Positions 21,040-32,399 are shown, counted from the stretch's first letter. The stretch is 64,000 nucleotides of DNA from Thysanoteuthis rhombus (GCA_963457665.1 OY735209.1:9849814-9913813), one strand, 5' to 3'. A program made the numbers and translations. Notes: generated from the sequence alone by a model not told the origin.

Positions 21040-21460
21040 GTTTGTGACAAACATCTTTTGCCAGTATGCTATGGTGATCAATTAAAAGATAGGAAAAAGG
21101 GATGACCGATGGATATGTTGCTTCTGTTCCTATTTCGTTGGACAGTGATCACTGAAAAAAAAGTCTGAATTTTCAAAAGAAACAAGCAAGGTCACAAAGT
21201 AAGAGGTCAGTTTAGGATAAACTTACATGGCAGATTGTCCTCCCCCACCCACCTCCGCTAAAAAACAACTTATGGGGAAGAATTTTTTTTGTAGGCGTAA
21301 TGAGTAAATGTTTCAGTGTTCAGTCCTCTAGCCCCCTTGGTGCGGCCTGTACACGTGACATATACATACATAGCCAGCAAGCCAATCAGACCAACTTGAA
21401 AACTGAAGAAACCTATATTGAAAGTTTGGGTGACAGTTTTGTTTGACGGTTTCTAATACG
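21040..21460 (+). repeat. family A MITE-like element
   Basis: Family landmarks appear in order: CATCTTTTGCCAG, GTGATCAATTAAAAG, TTTCGTTGGACAGTGATCAC, TAAACTTACATGG, CAGTCCTCTAGC, CAATCAGACCAACTTG and AAAACTGAAGAAACCTAT. It ends in GTTTGACGGTTTCTAA. The 5' terminal ~25 bases are missing. Confidence 0.75.
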
Positions 21461-21715
21461 TATGTATACATCTACATACTAGTAAGTCTCTTATATATAG
21501 ACGTACATTATCATTCTACCCCAGACACGCGCACACACACACTGAGTTTTGCATTATTTGTATACTCTTCTTAGCTCAGTCTGGCATACGGCCATATTCG
21601 TGTGACACCCAGCAAGAGTCGAGATAACTACAGCAGTAATGAGTATTTGCGAATGACTTATATCCATATGTAAAATAAGATCCGTCTGCCGCAGATACCA
21701 TGAGTAGCAGCCATC

Positions 21716-21954
21716 AGTCCTCCTTCCTTCCGACCCTCTCAATCAACTACCTAACTCTCTTTCCCTCCCTTACCTCTTATCACAACCAAATTTTCAGTTA
21801 TCCGTCTTCCTTTTCTACCCTTTCAATGCACTACCTAACTTTTTCTTCTCACCACTTCCTTGCGGCTGAATCTGCCACACTTATAGTATCTGTAGCAGCT
21901 ATCAGCTGAGCCTGTACACTTCGGATAACCGCCATCGAAGCAACAGGTTAGGAT

Positions 21955-21990
<36 letters not shown>

Positions 21991-21991
21991 C
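21716..21991 (+). repeat. diverged duplication and (AAT)n microsatellite
   Basis: TCAATCAACTACCTAACTCT (about 21738) is echoed about 86 bases on by TCAATGCACTACCTAACTTT, both in C/T-rich context. A pure (AAT)n tract follows at 21955-21990. Confidence 0.7.
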
Positions 21992-22597
21992 AACAAAGAC
22001 AATATAAATATAAATTAACGTAACCGAGAGGAAAACAAATAAAAAAAAGGTAATTCACGAAGAAAAGTAGGAACCCTATACAATCTTCCCATCCCTGTTG
22101 GTGCGTGGAATGCAAGGGAATAAAATTGTTTAGTCAGTTCCCTGTTGATACAACCAAACCAGCTGCCTTCTCCATGAATTCGTTTTACGTGTCTCCCAAG
22201 TTGAAATTGAATACATTAAAAAATAATGAAATGAAAAAAAAAAAAGTCTTCAGAGTAAATATAAATAAACTCTTTAGAGCGGGACTTTTAAAAAAAAGCA
22301 AAAAAAAAAAAATGAATAAAATAAAAAAGATCTCTGATAACCCAAATAATCTTCCTGATTGATAATGAAGCAAGGGGTGTGGACGTCTGGGGGTAGACGT
22401 CTGGGGAATGTGGAGTATGGTTCAATCCTTCCACAATCAGTTGTGAGGTAAGGTTTCAGAAGGAACAAAGAAAGACCCAATTTCAAGTTACAGCGCGAAA
22501 AAAAGACCTTTTTTTTCTTCAAACAACGGCCACTTTTTTCCAATATTAGCCAAATCTCGTTTCTAAAGACAAGAACGGGTTCACGATTCGCATAAAC
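21992..22597. other. unassigned; short tandem AGACGTCTGGGG
   Basis: GGACGTCTGGGG and AGACGTCTGGGG lie 16 bases apart at about 22381-22408. The rest is A-rich and unrecognised. Confidence 0.4.
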
Positions 22598-22937
22598 CAG
22601 TGGTTCCCAAACTTTCCCGAATCACAGTGCTCTTAGTACGTTAAAATGTTTTCACGGCACCCTGGGTCAGAATATTCTACCAACTTGTTGGTCAGTGCTG
22701 AATCATCACTTTTACAATGCCAATAATATCATCCCCCCCCCCACACACACATCAACTTTTCCACTAGAGCGAAAACAAGTGACTACAACTTGGAAAAAAT
22801 ACTCAATTTGAATAAACTTTTTGATCTGTTTTATCATCAACTTTCTAGAATTATTGAAATTTTCAAATATGCCACGACCCCCCCCCCGAGCTATCTGCTG
22901 CTCCGAGGGGGTGCAGTGCACACTGTTGGAACCACTG
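22598..22937. mobile_element. short hAT-like MITE, 340 bp
   Basis: The left end CAGTGGTTCCCAAACTTTCC and the right end (minus strand) CAGTGGTTCCAACAGTG are inverted copies with the CAGTGGTTC start common in hAT elements. A CGGCACCCTGGG block follows the left end and a CTCCGAGGGGG block precedes the right end. Flanking octamers GCATAAAC and GCAAAACA are similar but not identical, so the target duplication is eroded. No coding capacity was seen. Confidence 0.7.
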
Positions 22938-23984
22938 GCAAAACAATCAGAATTTCATCAAAAAAAAAAAAGAAGAAATGTTTTAGTTGTCTTAAATTCT
23001 TTTGTATTGATAATATACGGAGGTCGCCTAACGGTTGTTAGTGATCAGGAATTAGTGCAAGTGTTACTGATAGAATAGGGCTATTATAAGAGCAATGTAA
23101 ATGTTTTGCTAATTATTATATCATAAAAATGCATTGAAAATCAGGAAGAAGGGTATTGTCAGCGGTCAGGTTTCAATGCCAGCGTTACTGACAAAATTGG
23201 ATTATCATATATATAATTCTAAGCAATTTACATTGGATATAGAAAAAAAACCTTATTAACTTCCGATGTTTGTACGTAAGATCAGCTATAGTAGGAGTTG
23301 ACTTTGTAATCATACGCCTAGAAAATAGATATCAGTTTCATTTCATAGACCAAGGCTACACAAAAACAGCTCATATGTCCAACGAAAGTGTCCTTAAAAG
23401 TTAAGCGATGAAAGCAAGTATGACTTTTCTAGCAAACGGATATGACCAACAATGGAGCTCGCGTTTCCGTTTCGAAATCACTTCCGGCGACCGGGTCTTG
23501 CTATTCGACAGCCATTTTGTCCGATACTGCAATTTATAAAGAATTCTCACACTTGTCGCTCCCTGCATCCGGGTTAGTACATAGACTGCCGAGAGAAGGA
23601 CTGGCAAGAAGGCTGGCTTATTTTATCTAGTAGACACAAATAATCCTAGTCTCTTCAAAAGAAAAATTACTAGACGAACACATATCCAGACGCAGACTCA
23701 CATAATCATTCCTGTATAGAAAAAGTCAGTTAAGTTGATAGAATATTGATACATGTCTATGTAGCTCTGTCTATTCATTAATTCAATAATTCATTCATTA
23801 CTATCTATCAACTCGAACATATACATAAACGTGTACATGGGTGTGCTAGTGCGCCCGCAGGGTTGAAGAATTTTGTGTGTCTTCCAATGAATAACAAAAG
23901 TTTTGAGAAAATATGTGATCTCATCATGATTGATATTTTCGACATATCTCCCCTCCGTAGGAATGAAAGCTACGACTCTGGACT
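22938..23984. other. unassigned; CpG-richer patch 23440-23600
   Basis: A patch with several CpG and a CACTTCCGGCGACCGGG word, which resembles an ETS-type promoter motif, stands out from the AT-rich surroundings. No coding exon could be assigned. The rest is unrecognised. Confidence 0.3.
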
Positions 23985-24150
23985 AAGTGGAAAATACATT
24001 TTTTCTTTCTATCAAACTGATGCAAATATTCCTTGCGCCGTGTTTTGAACAATGCTGAGAAAAATCTTGGAACCCAGCCTCTGGCGAAATTTGAACTTGG
24101 GTCACCAATTCCATATTGATAAACATTACGCTGCTCAACATTATCCTAAC
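23985..24150 (-). repeat. decayed tRNA-derived SINE
   Basis: On the minus strand GATAATGTTGAGCAGCGTAA is followed about 40 bases later by CAAGTTCAAATTTCG, the spacing of a tRNA A and B box. A body with CAGAGGCTGGGTTCCAAG follows. The head abuts a (CA)n tract at about 24153-24176. Confidence 0.5.
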
Positions 24151-24332
24151 ACACGCACACACACACACACACTCACATTTATATATATATATATATATAC
24201 ATACACAGTATATGTGGTACAAATCAGGCTAGCAGTATAACATAATATAATAATATATCAATAATATAAAGCCACTGCTGAAATGTGATGGATTTATTTC
24301 ATAGAATGCTCGATACATACAACTTTTTACAC

Positions 24333-24388
24333 ATTCGCCTGATGAGGCCCGAAGAGGGCAGAAACATGAGCTAGTTTATGTAGCGAAT
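24333..24388 (+). ncRNA. type I hammerhead ribozyme candidate
   Basis: Stem I is ATTCGC (24333-24338) with GCGAAT (24383-24388), 6 perfect pairs. The core is CTGATGA (24339-24345). Stem II is GCCC (24347-24350) with GGGC (24356-24359) and a GAAGA loop; the closing pair G24346-A24360 is a mismatch where G-C is usual. GAA is at 24361-24363. Stem III is ACAT (24364-24367) with ATGT (24378-24381) and a 10-base loop. The cleavage base is A24382. Every strictly conserved core base is present. A (TA)n tract follows at 24400. No Pol III promoter was seen upstream. Confidence 0.75.
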
Positions 24389-24396
24389 CCACATTC

Positions 24397-24399
<3 letters not shown>

Positions 24400-24460
<61 letters not shown>
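24400..24460. repeat. (TA)n microsatellite, about 60 bp
   Basis: Pure alternating TA, 12 bases after the hammerhead motif. ATACATACAACT (about 24313) upstream and AGTTGTATGTA (about 24471) downstream form an inverted pair around the ribozyme and this tract. Confidence 0.95.
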
Positions 24461-24462
<2 letters not shown>

Positions 24463-24870
24463 AGGAAAATAGTTGTATGTAACTTAAATTTATTGTACTA
24501 ACATGTCTACCATTTCGGTTATATCAAAGAGGCAATTTCAAATGAAACAATATTGAAGTTTACGTTTATTTCAACGGCTCAAAATTTTGGTAGAATAAAT
24601 TTATTTTAAATACACCTATTTTCCCTTATTGTCAACCTAATAGATTTTGACAGTTATATCTTACCACACTCGTATATATATATAAATATATACATTTCAT
24701 AAAAATACACACGTACGCAATGCTTTAGTGGACTTTGAACAGGTCATATCAATCTATTCGTCTGTCAAGTTACTCGGCATTTTAAACGTCTCACCGGATA
24801 TTTCATACGTCTCTCGAAATCATTCACTCAGGAAATCAAGAACCTAATTTCCTATCAATTTACACATACA
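24461..24870. other. no recognised feature
   Basis: AT-rich DNA with a short TA tract at about 24674-24688. Confidence 0.4.
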
Positions 24871-25010
24871 CACAAACGCACACACACACACACGCATATA
24901 TATAACTTTTTTTTTTTTTTTTACTAATCTCACGCTCGAAGAACAATACTATGAACTTTGGACAGTGCCTCCATTTTTGTGACACAGCAAAAAAAAAAAA
25001 GATTGTGCAT

Positions 25011-25069
<59 letters not shown>
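24871..25069. repeat. (CA)n and (TA)n microsatellites
   Basis: A CA/CGCA tract at about 24871-24895, a T-run at about 24908-24922, an A-run near 24990 and a CA then TA tract at about 25012-25069. Apparent ORFs here are translations of simple sequence. Confidence 0.9.
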
Positions 25070-25072
<3 letters not shown>

Positions 25073-26569
25073 TCCGGGGGTAGTTAGCTCTTTCAACGAG
25101 TTACTTCATCTTGTAACTGGTATAGAATCTCAGACCTCTTGGTCCACTGATTCGAAACCTTTTCAAGGGTATTCCCCAGTTTTGTCAATAAGACTTTTTT
25201 ATTTTTCCCCTCTTCCAATCGAGTAACAACGAAAATAATTTCAAATAACAATATTCTTTTGAATATGATTAGATATCTTTACGATACAAATTATTTAAAT
25301 TCTAAAATTGTACGGCAGCTGCTGTGTATTTTTTCATTCAAAGAAAGCAAGCTAAAATAATCATTTGAAATTCCAATCCATTACCAAAAAGGAGAATTCT
25401 GATATCGTGACTGATACACATCGATGTGATCTCAGTTCTTTGTGGGTCTTTTAGTGAGAAACACATCCTCACTACCCTTGAGATAAAAAAATATTCACAA
25501 TGATTTTCATTTTTTACCTAAGAGCCTTATTACCCTAATGGACTACGTAAATTTCACGCTTGGGGAATTCACCCCCCCCCTCTCGGGTTGGGAACCACAA
25601 TCTTAATCAGAACCCTTACGTTCTTCTGCTTAGCTGTGCTCCAAATGGCTTAGAAAACGTAGAGTGGTAAATGAATTTGGGTACGTGACTACGTGATGAC
25701 AGTGGCTAAAGGTTGAAATTGAGGAAGGACGACCAATAGATGGGTGGCGGATAATTCGACGCAAATTAATGGAGTATGTGCTGTTTAAGCGGCCGTTCCA
25801 GCATTCTTTAAGATCTTGACTGGGTGGAACCTATTTTCTACCCCTTAATCCAGCGACGCTGACAAATTGCATTCGGACGCTGTCGTGTTGTTCTCATCAT
25901 TTAGAGAGGAAGTTGTTCGTTTCCGCATCGTCATGTTCTAATAAGCTTCACAGCGACACGGAGGTGCCGCAGCTGTCGTCTCAATCGTCGTTGTCATTAT
26001 GAGGGGACGGGAGAAAAGAATGGGGGGAAAATGATGATAAATAAACGGAGCTATTATTCAGGGGTCGGGTGTGGCCGGCACACAAAATGGACGACTGCTA
26101 TTTTATAGCTAGGTAGCTTTGTTCTTTTTTCGTGTAAGAGTAATAAAAAAAATGTTCATCAGGTGATGCAAAGTTTGACGCAATATCTAAAACTGCTCGA
26201 TCGTTTTTCTTTTTTGAATTTTCCCGTACACTAACTAATGACCTATACAGGTTATATAAAGAATTAAAAAAACAATAATAAACGTGTCTGTGGCATTTTA
26301 TCAGACATGAATTGATTAAGTATATATATACAATACTACCGTGGATATCTAAATCTTATTTAAAATCTTATCTATCATTATCATTAAGGACATTGGACAT
26401 TGAGATCCTTCTTGAAAATGACTGATGACGGCCAGAAGCACGAGAAGAACTATAGCGCCAACTTGAGACAGCCCCTTCTTTCTCGTAACCCAGCGAGGAA
26501 GCTACTCATTCGCAAATAAGAAAAAATCTAAAACTTTGATCGACGAAAACAATATATATATATATGTGT
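25073..26569. other. unassigned; hAT-like end at ~25590
   Basis: GGTTGGGAACCAC at about 25586-25598 resembles a hAT terminal motif, but no partner end was found. GC content is locally higher at 25850-26000, without a supportable exon. Confidence 0.35.
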
Positions 26570-26607
26570 GTATGTTTTTATTGTGGATGCGATGTGATCT
26601 GACAGAA

Positions 26608-26874
26608 TGAAAGTGACAATTGGAAGATGAAGAGAGAAACTTAAGAGAAAGCAGGTGTTACAACTCAATTTTTTTTTCATTATCATTCCGTGAATATGAT
26701 TCGATGCTTTTCAACTGGTGCCAGCCATCAAACTTTTCTGAGAACCGCAGCAAATTCTTTCTCTGAAAAGATGGCTGACACCCGTCAAAATGCATCAAAA
26801 CAAACCCATGGAATGATAAAATAATATCGAGGTGTAACACCTGCTTTCTGTTTAACTTCCAATTGTCACTTTCA
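26608..26874. repeat. 267 bp palindrome, ~125 bp arms
   Basis: The outer arms pair TGAAAGTGACAATTGGAAG with CTTCCAATTGTCACTTTCA, and GAAAGCAGGTGTTACA with TGTAACACCTGCTTTC. The inner arms pair ATTATCATTCCGTG with CATGGAATGATAAAA, GATGC with GCATC, CCAGCCATC with GATGGCTGAC, and CTTTTCTGAGA with TCTCTGAAAAG. Only about 16 bases separate the arms. It is flanked by TG-rich sequence on the left and a CA/TG tract on the right. No coding capacity was seen. Confidence 0.85.
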
Positions 26875-26876
26875 TC

Positions 26877-26916
26877 AACACACACACACATACATATGTA
26901 TGTGTGTGTGTGTGCA
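26877..26916. repeat. palindromic (CA)n-(TG)n microsatellite
   Basis: ACACACACACACACATACAT is followed by its reverse complement ATGTATGTGTGTGTGTGTG, directly abutting the preceding palindrome. Confidence 0.9.
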
Positions 26917-27440
26917 TGTACACATATGTATGTTCGTAGAAAAATGAAAGGAAACAAAATAAATGATAAATACACTAAGTAAAATAAACCACATTGAATG
27001 GAAAAGTAGAAGAGTTGGATGGAACTCTATCGATATCGTAAAACAAACAAACAAAAAAGATCTGCTTTTGCTTCTCCTCCCTCCAGTTCAAATCCTATAG
27101 CTGACCACAAGGCAGCTAAGCCCGGCTGACCAATGACTTTACACTGTCAGCCAGCCCTCCAAATAGGTTGTTGTATTTAAAACTTCTTAATAGGTACAAA
27201 AGATTAAAAAGAATTTCTCTCGACCGTTCATTTAAAAATCTTTTTCCATGTAAAACAGAATGGACAATCTGTAATGAATCTTTGGAGAAAATCTCTACTC
27301 ATTTTATACATATATATATATATATAAATATACATGGTGTTATGTTAATATAAATATTTTGTTTTTAAATTCTCCGAAACGGTTACATAGTAACTGATGA
27401 GTCAAAATGAAAAATAGAAAGATACTATGAGATAAAAAGA
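26917..27440. other. unassigned; B-box-like CCAGTTCAAATCC at 27086
   Basis: A lone B-box-like word lies in otherwise unrecognised DNA. A short TA tract lies at about 27309-27326. Confidence 0.35.
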
Positions 27441-27615
27441 AAGAATGTTTCCCTCTAGTTCTCTTACTCTGTTCCTTTCATTCTCTCTCGTTTTGTCTCT
27501 CACTGTCTCTCTCGTTCTGTCTTTCTTTCTCGTTCTATATTTCTGTTTCTCTCTTATTCTGTCTCTCGTTTTTTCTGTCTCACTCTCTTTCTGCCTGTCC
27601 CTCTATCTCTCTTCC
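27441..27615 (+). repeat. pyrimidine-rich tract, imperfect CTCTCGTTCTGT
   Basis: Irregular repeats of TCTCTCGTTCTGTCT and relatives. The Leu/Ser-rich ORF across it reflects composition, not a gene. Confidence 0.75.
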
Positions 27616-28664
27616 GAAGAAGACGAGCTGACACACAGAAGACAGGACTCCTGACAGAATGTAATCATAGAATTTTATGGCAGCCATCAGCCGAGTTCAC
27701 GTTTTGGTTCAAATGCAAATCTCGTAAAATCACGTTTCAGTCGTGTCTTCTCGATATGCCGTCTGCCAATGTATCTGATAATGTCAGCTCGAAGGGGATA
27801 TTTAAAAATAAACAGAAAAACGAGAAAAGACGTGATTAAAAAAATAAAATGGACAGAACAATCAAGATAAGTTTAAAATGACCGATATGCTGAGGTTATT
27901 GAGTTTGAAGGAGATTCAGCAAGAATTCAAGGAAACAAACAATGTGAATTTATGTAGTACAGATTTTTGCCACAACCATATGTGAGCAGTAACCTTTGAA
28001 AGCCAGTTTGTGCGTAAGGGCTATTCCGAAGGAGACGGTGAAAACTAGGTGTTAGAATGAGTCATTTTGATCTTGTGATCATATTCCTGAAAGTTTCAGG
28101 AACGGAATTGTGATCTGTGCTTCAAATTACAGACTGTCGTACAGCCCCGAATCGCCTTCGAAACGGACAGTAGAACTCTGTAGTCAGCTCAGGCATCTAT
28201 TAATGACGGAATGTTCACGTCCAGTTTGTTAAACTGCAGGTTAGCAATGCCGTCGGAATATTCTGCATCTGCCAGGAAAGGACACTCTAGTCAAACCTTC
28301 GACCTGAGGGCCTTGCTCCTATCTAGTCCATCTCAGTGGACCATAGGATATAAACCCTTCAAGAGTGAGTTCGGCCCTGGGCAAGTTGCACTTCCCCTTA
28401 AAACTCCAACGCTCAGACTGGATAGTTATTTCACACATACTATGTACCACAAGATTATGACTAACGACTAAAAACAAAGTAGTAATAACTCCCGTCTTCA
28501 GAAAAAGGAATTCATAACAGCAAATAGAACGGCAAAACTCAACTATCTCCTTTATTTTCACTCATTTAATCCTATTTATACACTCTTATATAACAAGTCA
28601 CAAAGGACAGGAAACTTACTAGCTAGACCCATTATTTGAATAATCATAATATTAATTACAAAAA
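27616..28664. other. no recognised feature
   Basis: Contains an 86-codon frame at 28211-28471 without any recognised domain. No repeat partner was found in the window. Confidence 0.4.
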
Positions 28665-28893
28665 GAAAGTGGGAAATCAGGGAAATACCAAGACCTGGCA
28701 AGGGAACTGAAAGAAGTGTAGAACATTAAAGCTAGGGTTGTACCAGTAATAATAGGTGCACTTGGAATCGTACCAAAGATAATGGAAACGAGATTAGAGG
28801 AACTGGGGATAAGAGGAGGGATTGAGACTATACAGACCACAACACTACAGGGGACTACATGAATACTGAGGAGAGTACTGAAAATATGAGACC
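28665..28893 (+). pseudogene. LINE ORF C-terminal remnant
   Basis: The frame through 28683 reads KYQDLARELKEV, stop, NIKARVVPVIIGALGIVPKI, METRLEELGIRGGIETIQTT, then TLQGTT, stop, ILRRVLKI, stop. This V-P-V-I-I-G-A-L-G...T-x-L-x-G-T-x-x-I-L-R-R-V-L pattern is the recurrent tail end of non-LTR retrotransposon polyproteins in many invertebrates. Reverse transcriptase and endonuclease domains are absent, as expected for a 5'-truncated insertion. Two stops inside the frame show it is dead. About 145 bases of 3' flank lead to a (TAC)n tail at 29039. The LINE clade was not assigned. Confidence 0.8.
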
Positions 28894-29038
28894 CACGACC
28901 CCCTGCTATTGGCAATGGCCAAACAGCCAGGGAAATGGCATGGTGGAAACGGTACATATCTCTGGGCTTCAGAGGGAGACTTGATGTCACTTAGTCTCCA
29001 GCAGTGACCATCAGGACACTGATGCGAAAATGCAAATA

Positions 29039-29066
29039 AATACTACTACTACTACTACTACTACTA
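29039..29066 (+). repeat. (TAC)n tail of the LINE fragment
   Basis: Nine TAC repeats lie downstream of the LINE frame. Trinucleotide tails in place of poly(A) are known in several non-LTR clades. Confidence 0.8.
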
Positions 29067-29290
29067 ACAATAATAACAACATATTAAGGAAAAATAATGA
29101 TAATGATGAAATAATGATAATAAAATATCAATAATAATAATAAAATAAGATAATAATGAAATATTCAAAAGATATGAAATAATAATAAATGATAACAAAA
29201 TAATCAAAATGACATTTAAAATAATAATGATAATGAGAAAAATAATTATAATAAAGATGATGGTAACAATAGCTACAGAATAATCTCATT
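29067..29290. repeat. AAT/GAT-rich imperfect trinucleotide tract
   Basis: About 220 bases of irregular ATAATGATAATAATA sequence, possibly grown from the LINE tail. Confidence 0.8.
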
Positions 29291-30652
29291 CGACACTATT
29301 ATTGTCAAAAAACACCAAACTTGACGTAATTTCACCCATGTCCATTCACCATACCCGATAACAGCAAATAGCATCCTCCACCCCATTCCCAAGATGAGAG
29401 AACCAAATACACAACCATATCACACAACAAATATCAAATCCCAAGGAAAATTCTCTCCAATCATCCTCCTAACCAGAATCCCAACCACAAACGGTTCTGT
29501 GACCAGCAAGACCGGAAAAGTGTGAAAAAAGACCCCAGAAGACACACACCACAACAGAAAAACGCAAGTGATGTATAAAGACAAGAGAAAAACAGAAAAA
29601 AACAATTGTCCGTTGATCACTGCATGAAACTGATCAGTTACAACAAAAACTGTAAATATCTTTCCCCCTCTTTCTCTCTCCCCCCCCCCTCTCTCTCTAT
29701 ATATATATATCCTACTTCCAACCTTCCCCACATATCCCAACACATAAAAAAACTTTGTTTTGCCATCCTGATTCACTGAGACTAAAATCTTATGAGAAAT
29801 CACCTACCCTTGAGGTTGGTTCATAACGATAAATTTTCAAGAAAATCAGTCTTATTTTGATTTTTCAAAAGAGTACATCTCTATCACGTGAATATCGCAG
29901 ATTTCAGAACCACGGGATTCCACCGGTTTTTAAAAATTGTACAGCGCCAGTCTCTTGATAAGGAAGGCCTACCTCGAAAATCAGCAACCGAGATTTATCT
30001 AGACTTGAATAAGAACAGTTGCAAAATCTAAACCACCAAGCATGATATGGACTGATATCTATCTATCTGTTTATCTATCTATCATTAAAAAATGTGCGCA
30101 GTTAATATCATTTTAAGGGCTGGTTACATAAATTTTAGGACATCAGTCCCATGATCAGATACTCTAACACTATTTTTCCTCTAAACGCATTAATGTCTGT
30201 TCGTGTGTATTTTCCATCGATTTTTCTTTAAAGGAAGATATACGAAGAAATCTGTGGATAGAGATGAATTAATTGTTTACACCTTGAAGATTTCTCTAGG
30301 CGGCCATTTTTATTTTTTTAGCGTTTTCTTTCCTGGTGTATTGATTTTGTTTCGGATGCCTACCTCCAAGAAATAAGTGAATTCAAATCTTTGTATCAGT
30401 CATTGTTTCTTTCATTCATTTCCTTTTTCATTCACTCATCCTTTCCTTCATGTATTCGTTCTGATTTCATTCTTCACTGTCTTCTATCCTTACTGCATTG
30501 ATTGTATGCTTCCTTCACGTTCTTATCTTTTATCTCTAAATTGTTTTTGTTTCTTCTCCTTTTTTTTGTTCTCCTTCTTCATGGTATTCTTGTTATTCAT
30601 CTCTGGCACCTTTCTTCTTTTTCTCTATCTTCTTTGTCTTTCACCATGTTAG
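29291..30652. other. unassigned; CT/TA and TATC tracts
   Basis: A CT-rich to TA tract at about 29670-29710, TATCTATC words at about 30057-30083 and a pyrimidine-rich patch at 30400-30650. No gene was recognised. Confidence 0.4.
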
Positions 30653-30935
30653 AAATTGTCGGTCAAAAGCGACCCTAAAACTGCCAATATAGATTTCTTC
30701 AATCTTTTTAGTTATTCCGGCTGACTGATTGGCTGCCTGGCTAGGTATCTACTTCATGCGTCATTAGAAACCAAAGCTGACAAGACAGGTTTCTTCAGTT
30801 TTCAAGTTGGTCCGGCTGTCTCGCTGGCTATGAATCGAGTGTGCAGGCCACCCCAATGGAGCTAAGGGACTGTAAATCTGAACATTCACTCCTTAACATG
30901 TCGGTTTCTATTTGGTGACTGACCAGGTCTCTTTT
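30653..30935 (-). repeat. family A, internally deleted copy
   Basis: The family A 3' end appears twice in antisense. GAAATTGTCGGTC to TTCTTCAATC is followed by GAAACCAAAGCTGACAAGAC to TTCTTCAGTTTTCAAGTTGG. The copy then jumps to the 5' terminal piece, CGGTTTCTATTTGGTGACTG then ACCAGGTCT. The middle of the element is missing. Confidence 0.65.
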
Positions 30936-30939
30936 CTTC

Positions 30940-31150
30940 GTCTTTATTTTTTCTGACTATCATCTCTCTTTCATCTTTTTCTTCTTCAACTGCGTTCTGA
31001 TTGAGATTTTTCTTCACTCTTTCTTGCTTTCCCTCCCCACCGTTTGTTCTTTCCTTCCTTCCTCCTTTCCTCACACTCTCTCCTTTCCTTCCTCCCTCCG
31101 TTCCTCCTTTCTTTTTCCCTTACACCCTCTCCTTTCTTACATTCCTTCCC
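30940..31150 (+). repeat. pyrimidine-rich tract
   Basis: CCTTCCTTCCTCC and related words over about 200 bases. The Lys/Arg/Glu-rich frames on the minus strand are its translation. Confidence 0.75.
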
Positions 31151-31355
31151 AATATTTGGTAGATTACTCAATGGGAAATTAGAAAATGGCGGCTGGCTGT
31201 TGTTCGGGTAAAAACATCCGCCAACTTGACACCAATCAGCGTAAAGCATCGACACTGAACACAACATCTGTCACTGAAAACAGCATCTGTCTCTCTTCCG
31301 TTAGCTTATTGGCTCTCATTCTCAGTTTTGATTTTCCCTTCAATTCTAGCCCCTT

Positions 31356-31387
<32 letters not shown>

Positions 31388-32399
31388 TAGTTCTTCTCGC
31401 CTTCATTTCTTACGTTCAGTCTTTTGGTAATATCTCGTCTGCTAACTCTCAAAATTAGTACTAGCACAGTAAGCTTCATTTTACAGTCGAATTTGTTGGT
31501 GTATAATCATAACATTAAACAAGATGGGTTTTTTTGTAGGCGGAAGTCAGTGCGCATGTGTGTACAAAGCGGATATAAAACTTGGAGAAATGCTTTATGG
31601 ACTTGGAAAGACTGATTTGATACTTGAGTATTTCAGTAAATATTGAGGGCACCGGACATGGAACAAAGAATAGAATAATAACTTACGGAATCATCACTCC
31701 ATATCTGTTTCACGCTTCTATGCGATTATCGAATGGGTCTCGATAAAAATCAATATGAACACAGAGTGGATGCAAAAGTTTCCCACATATTTTCTGGCAA
31801 AATCTTTAGTCCGTGTCATCATTCAGTCGTGTAACAAATATCAACCGTTTCATCCTAAGACCACCTCCCCTTGGATTTGTATATAGCAAATATAAGTGTA
31901 TTTATATTACAAAGGGTAATGCTCTCAAAGGGTTGCAGCAAAAGTTCGTATTACATACAGTTAGTGTATTGTTTATATAACACTGTCTACTTTACGAACG
32001 TTGCACAGTGCCAGAGTTTACATAGATAATTCTTATAGGTACGTATATGCATAAATATACATGTCTACTGGTGAGGAGCAAACCTAGAAGTATTAGATTA
32101 CAAGTTCGTCTAAAGTCAGTGCAGTGAGTTCGATCCTCTAATTATGCTCTTTTATTTTGGTTCTAGATTAGGTTTAAAAAATTACAGTGTATGCCAGCGT
32201 ATGAGTCAACCCCCTAACTAATGTGTTTAATCAATTTTTAGTGTGATTTTCGCCGATTAAGTCGGCTCACCAACATGAGGCAGCGATTGTGTCCATCGGT
32301 ATCCAGTAATCAAGGTCTAAGCAGAGTAATATTATCCATTGCGAAAAATACTGAATAAAAAGTCAACATAGGCCAGGATATACGCTATCTCCGTACCTA
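31151..32399. other. unassigned; (CA)14 at 31358-31386
   Basis: A clean CA microsatellite in unrecognised sequence. GTGAGTTCGATCCTC near 32127 is B-box-like, with no clear A box. Confidence 0.4.

Noticed and set aside
21400..21420. CTGAAGAAACC, recurring near the 3' end of family A copies
   Set aside because: It contains a hammerhead-like core word but no following stem or GAA in register, in any copy.
25586..25598. Complete hAT element ending at GGTTGGGAACCAC
   Set aside because: No matching inverted end was found within about 1 kb on either side.
26418..26450. CTGATGA followed by a GAAG segment, tested as a hammerhead
   Set aside because: Stem II does not close well, GAAA is absent and no stem I or III can be drawn.
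27393..27425. CTGATGAGTCAAAATGAAAAA, tested as a hammerhead
   Set aside because: The putative stem II does not pair and stem I is missing.
29420..29803. 127-codon minus-strand frame, hydrophobic
   Set aside because: It includes a translated (CT)n-(TA)n tract with Arg/Glu/Gly repeats; no conserved motif was seen.
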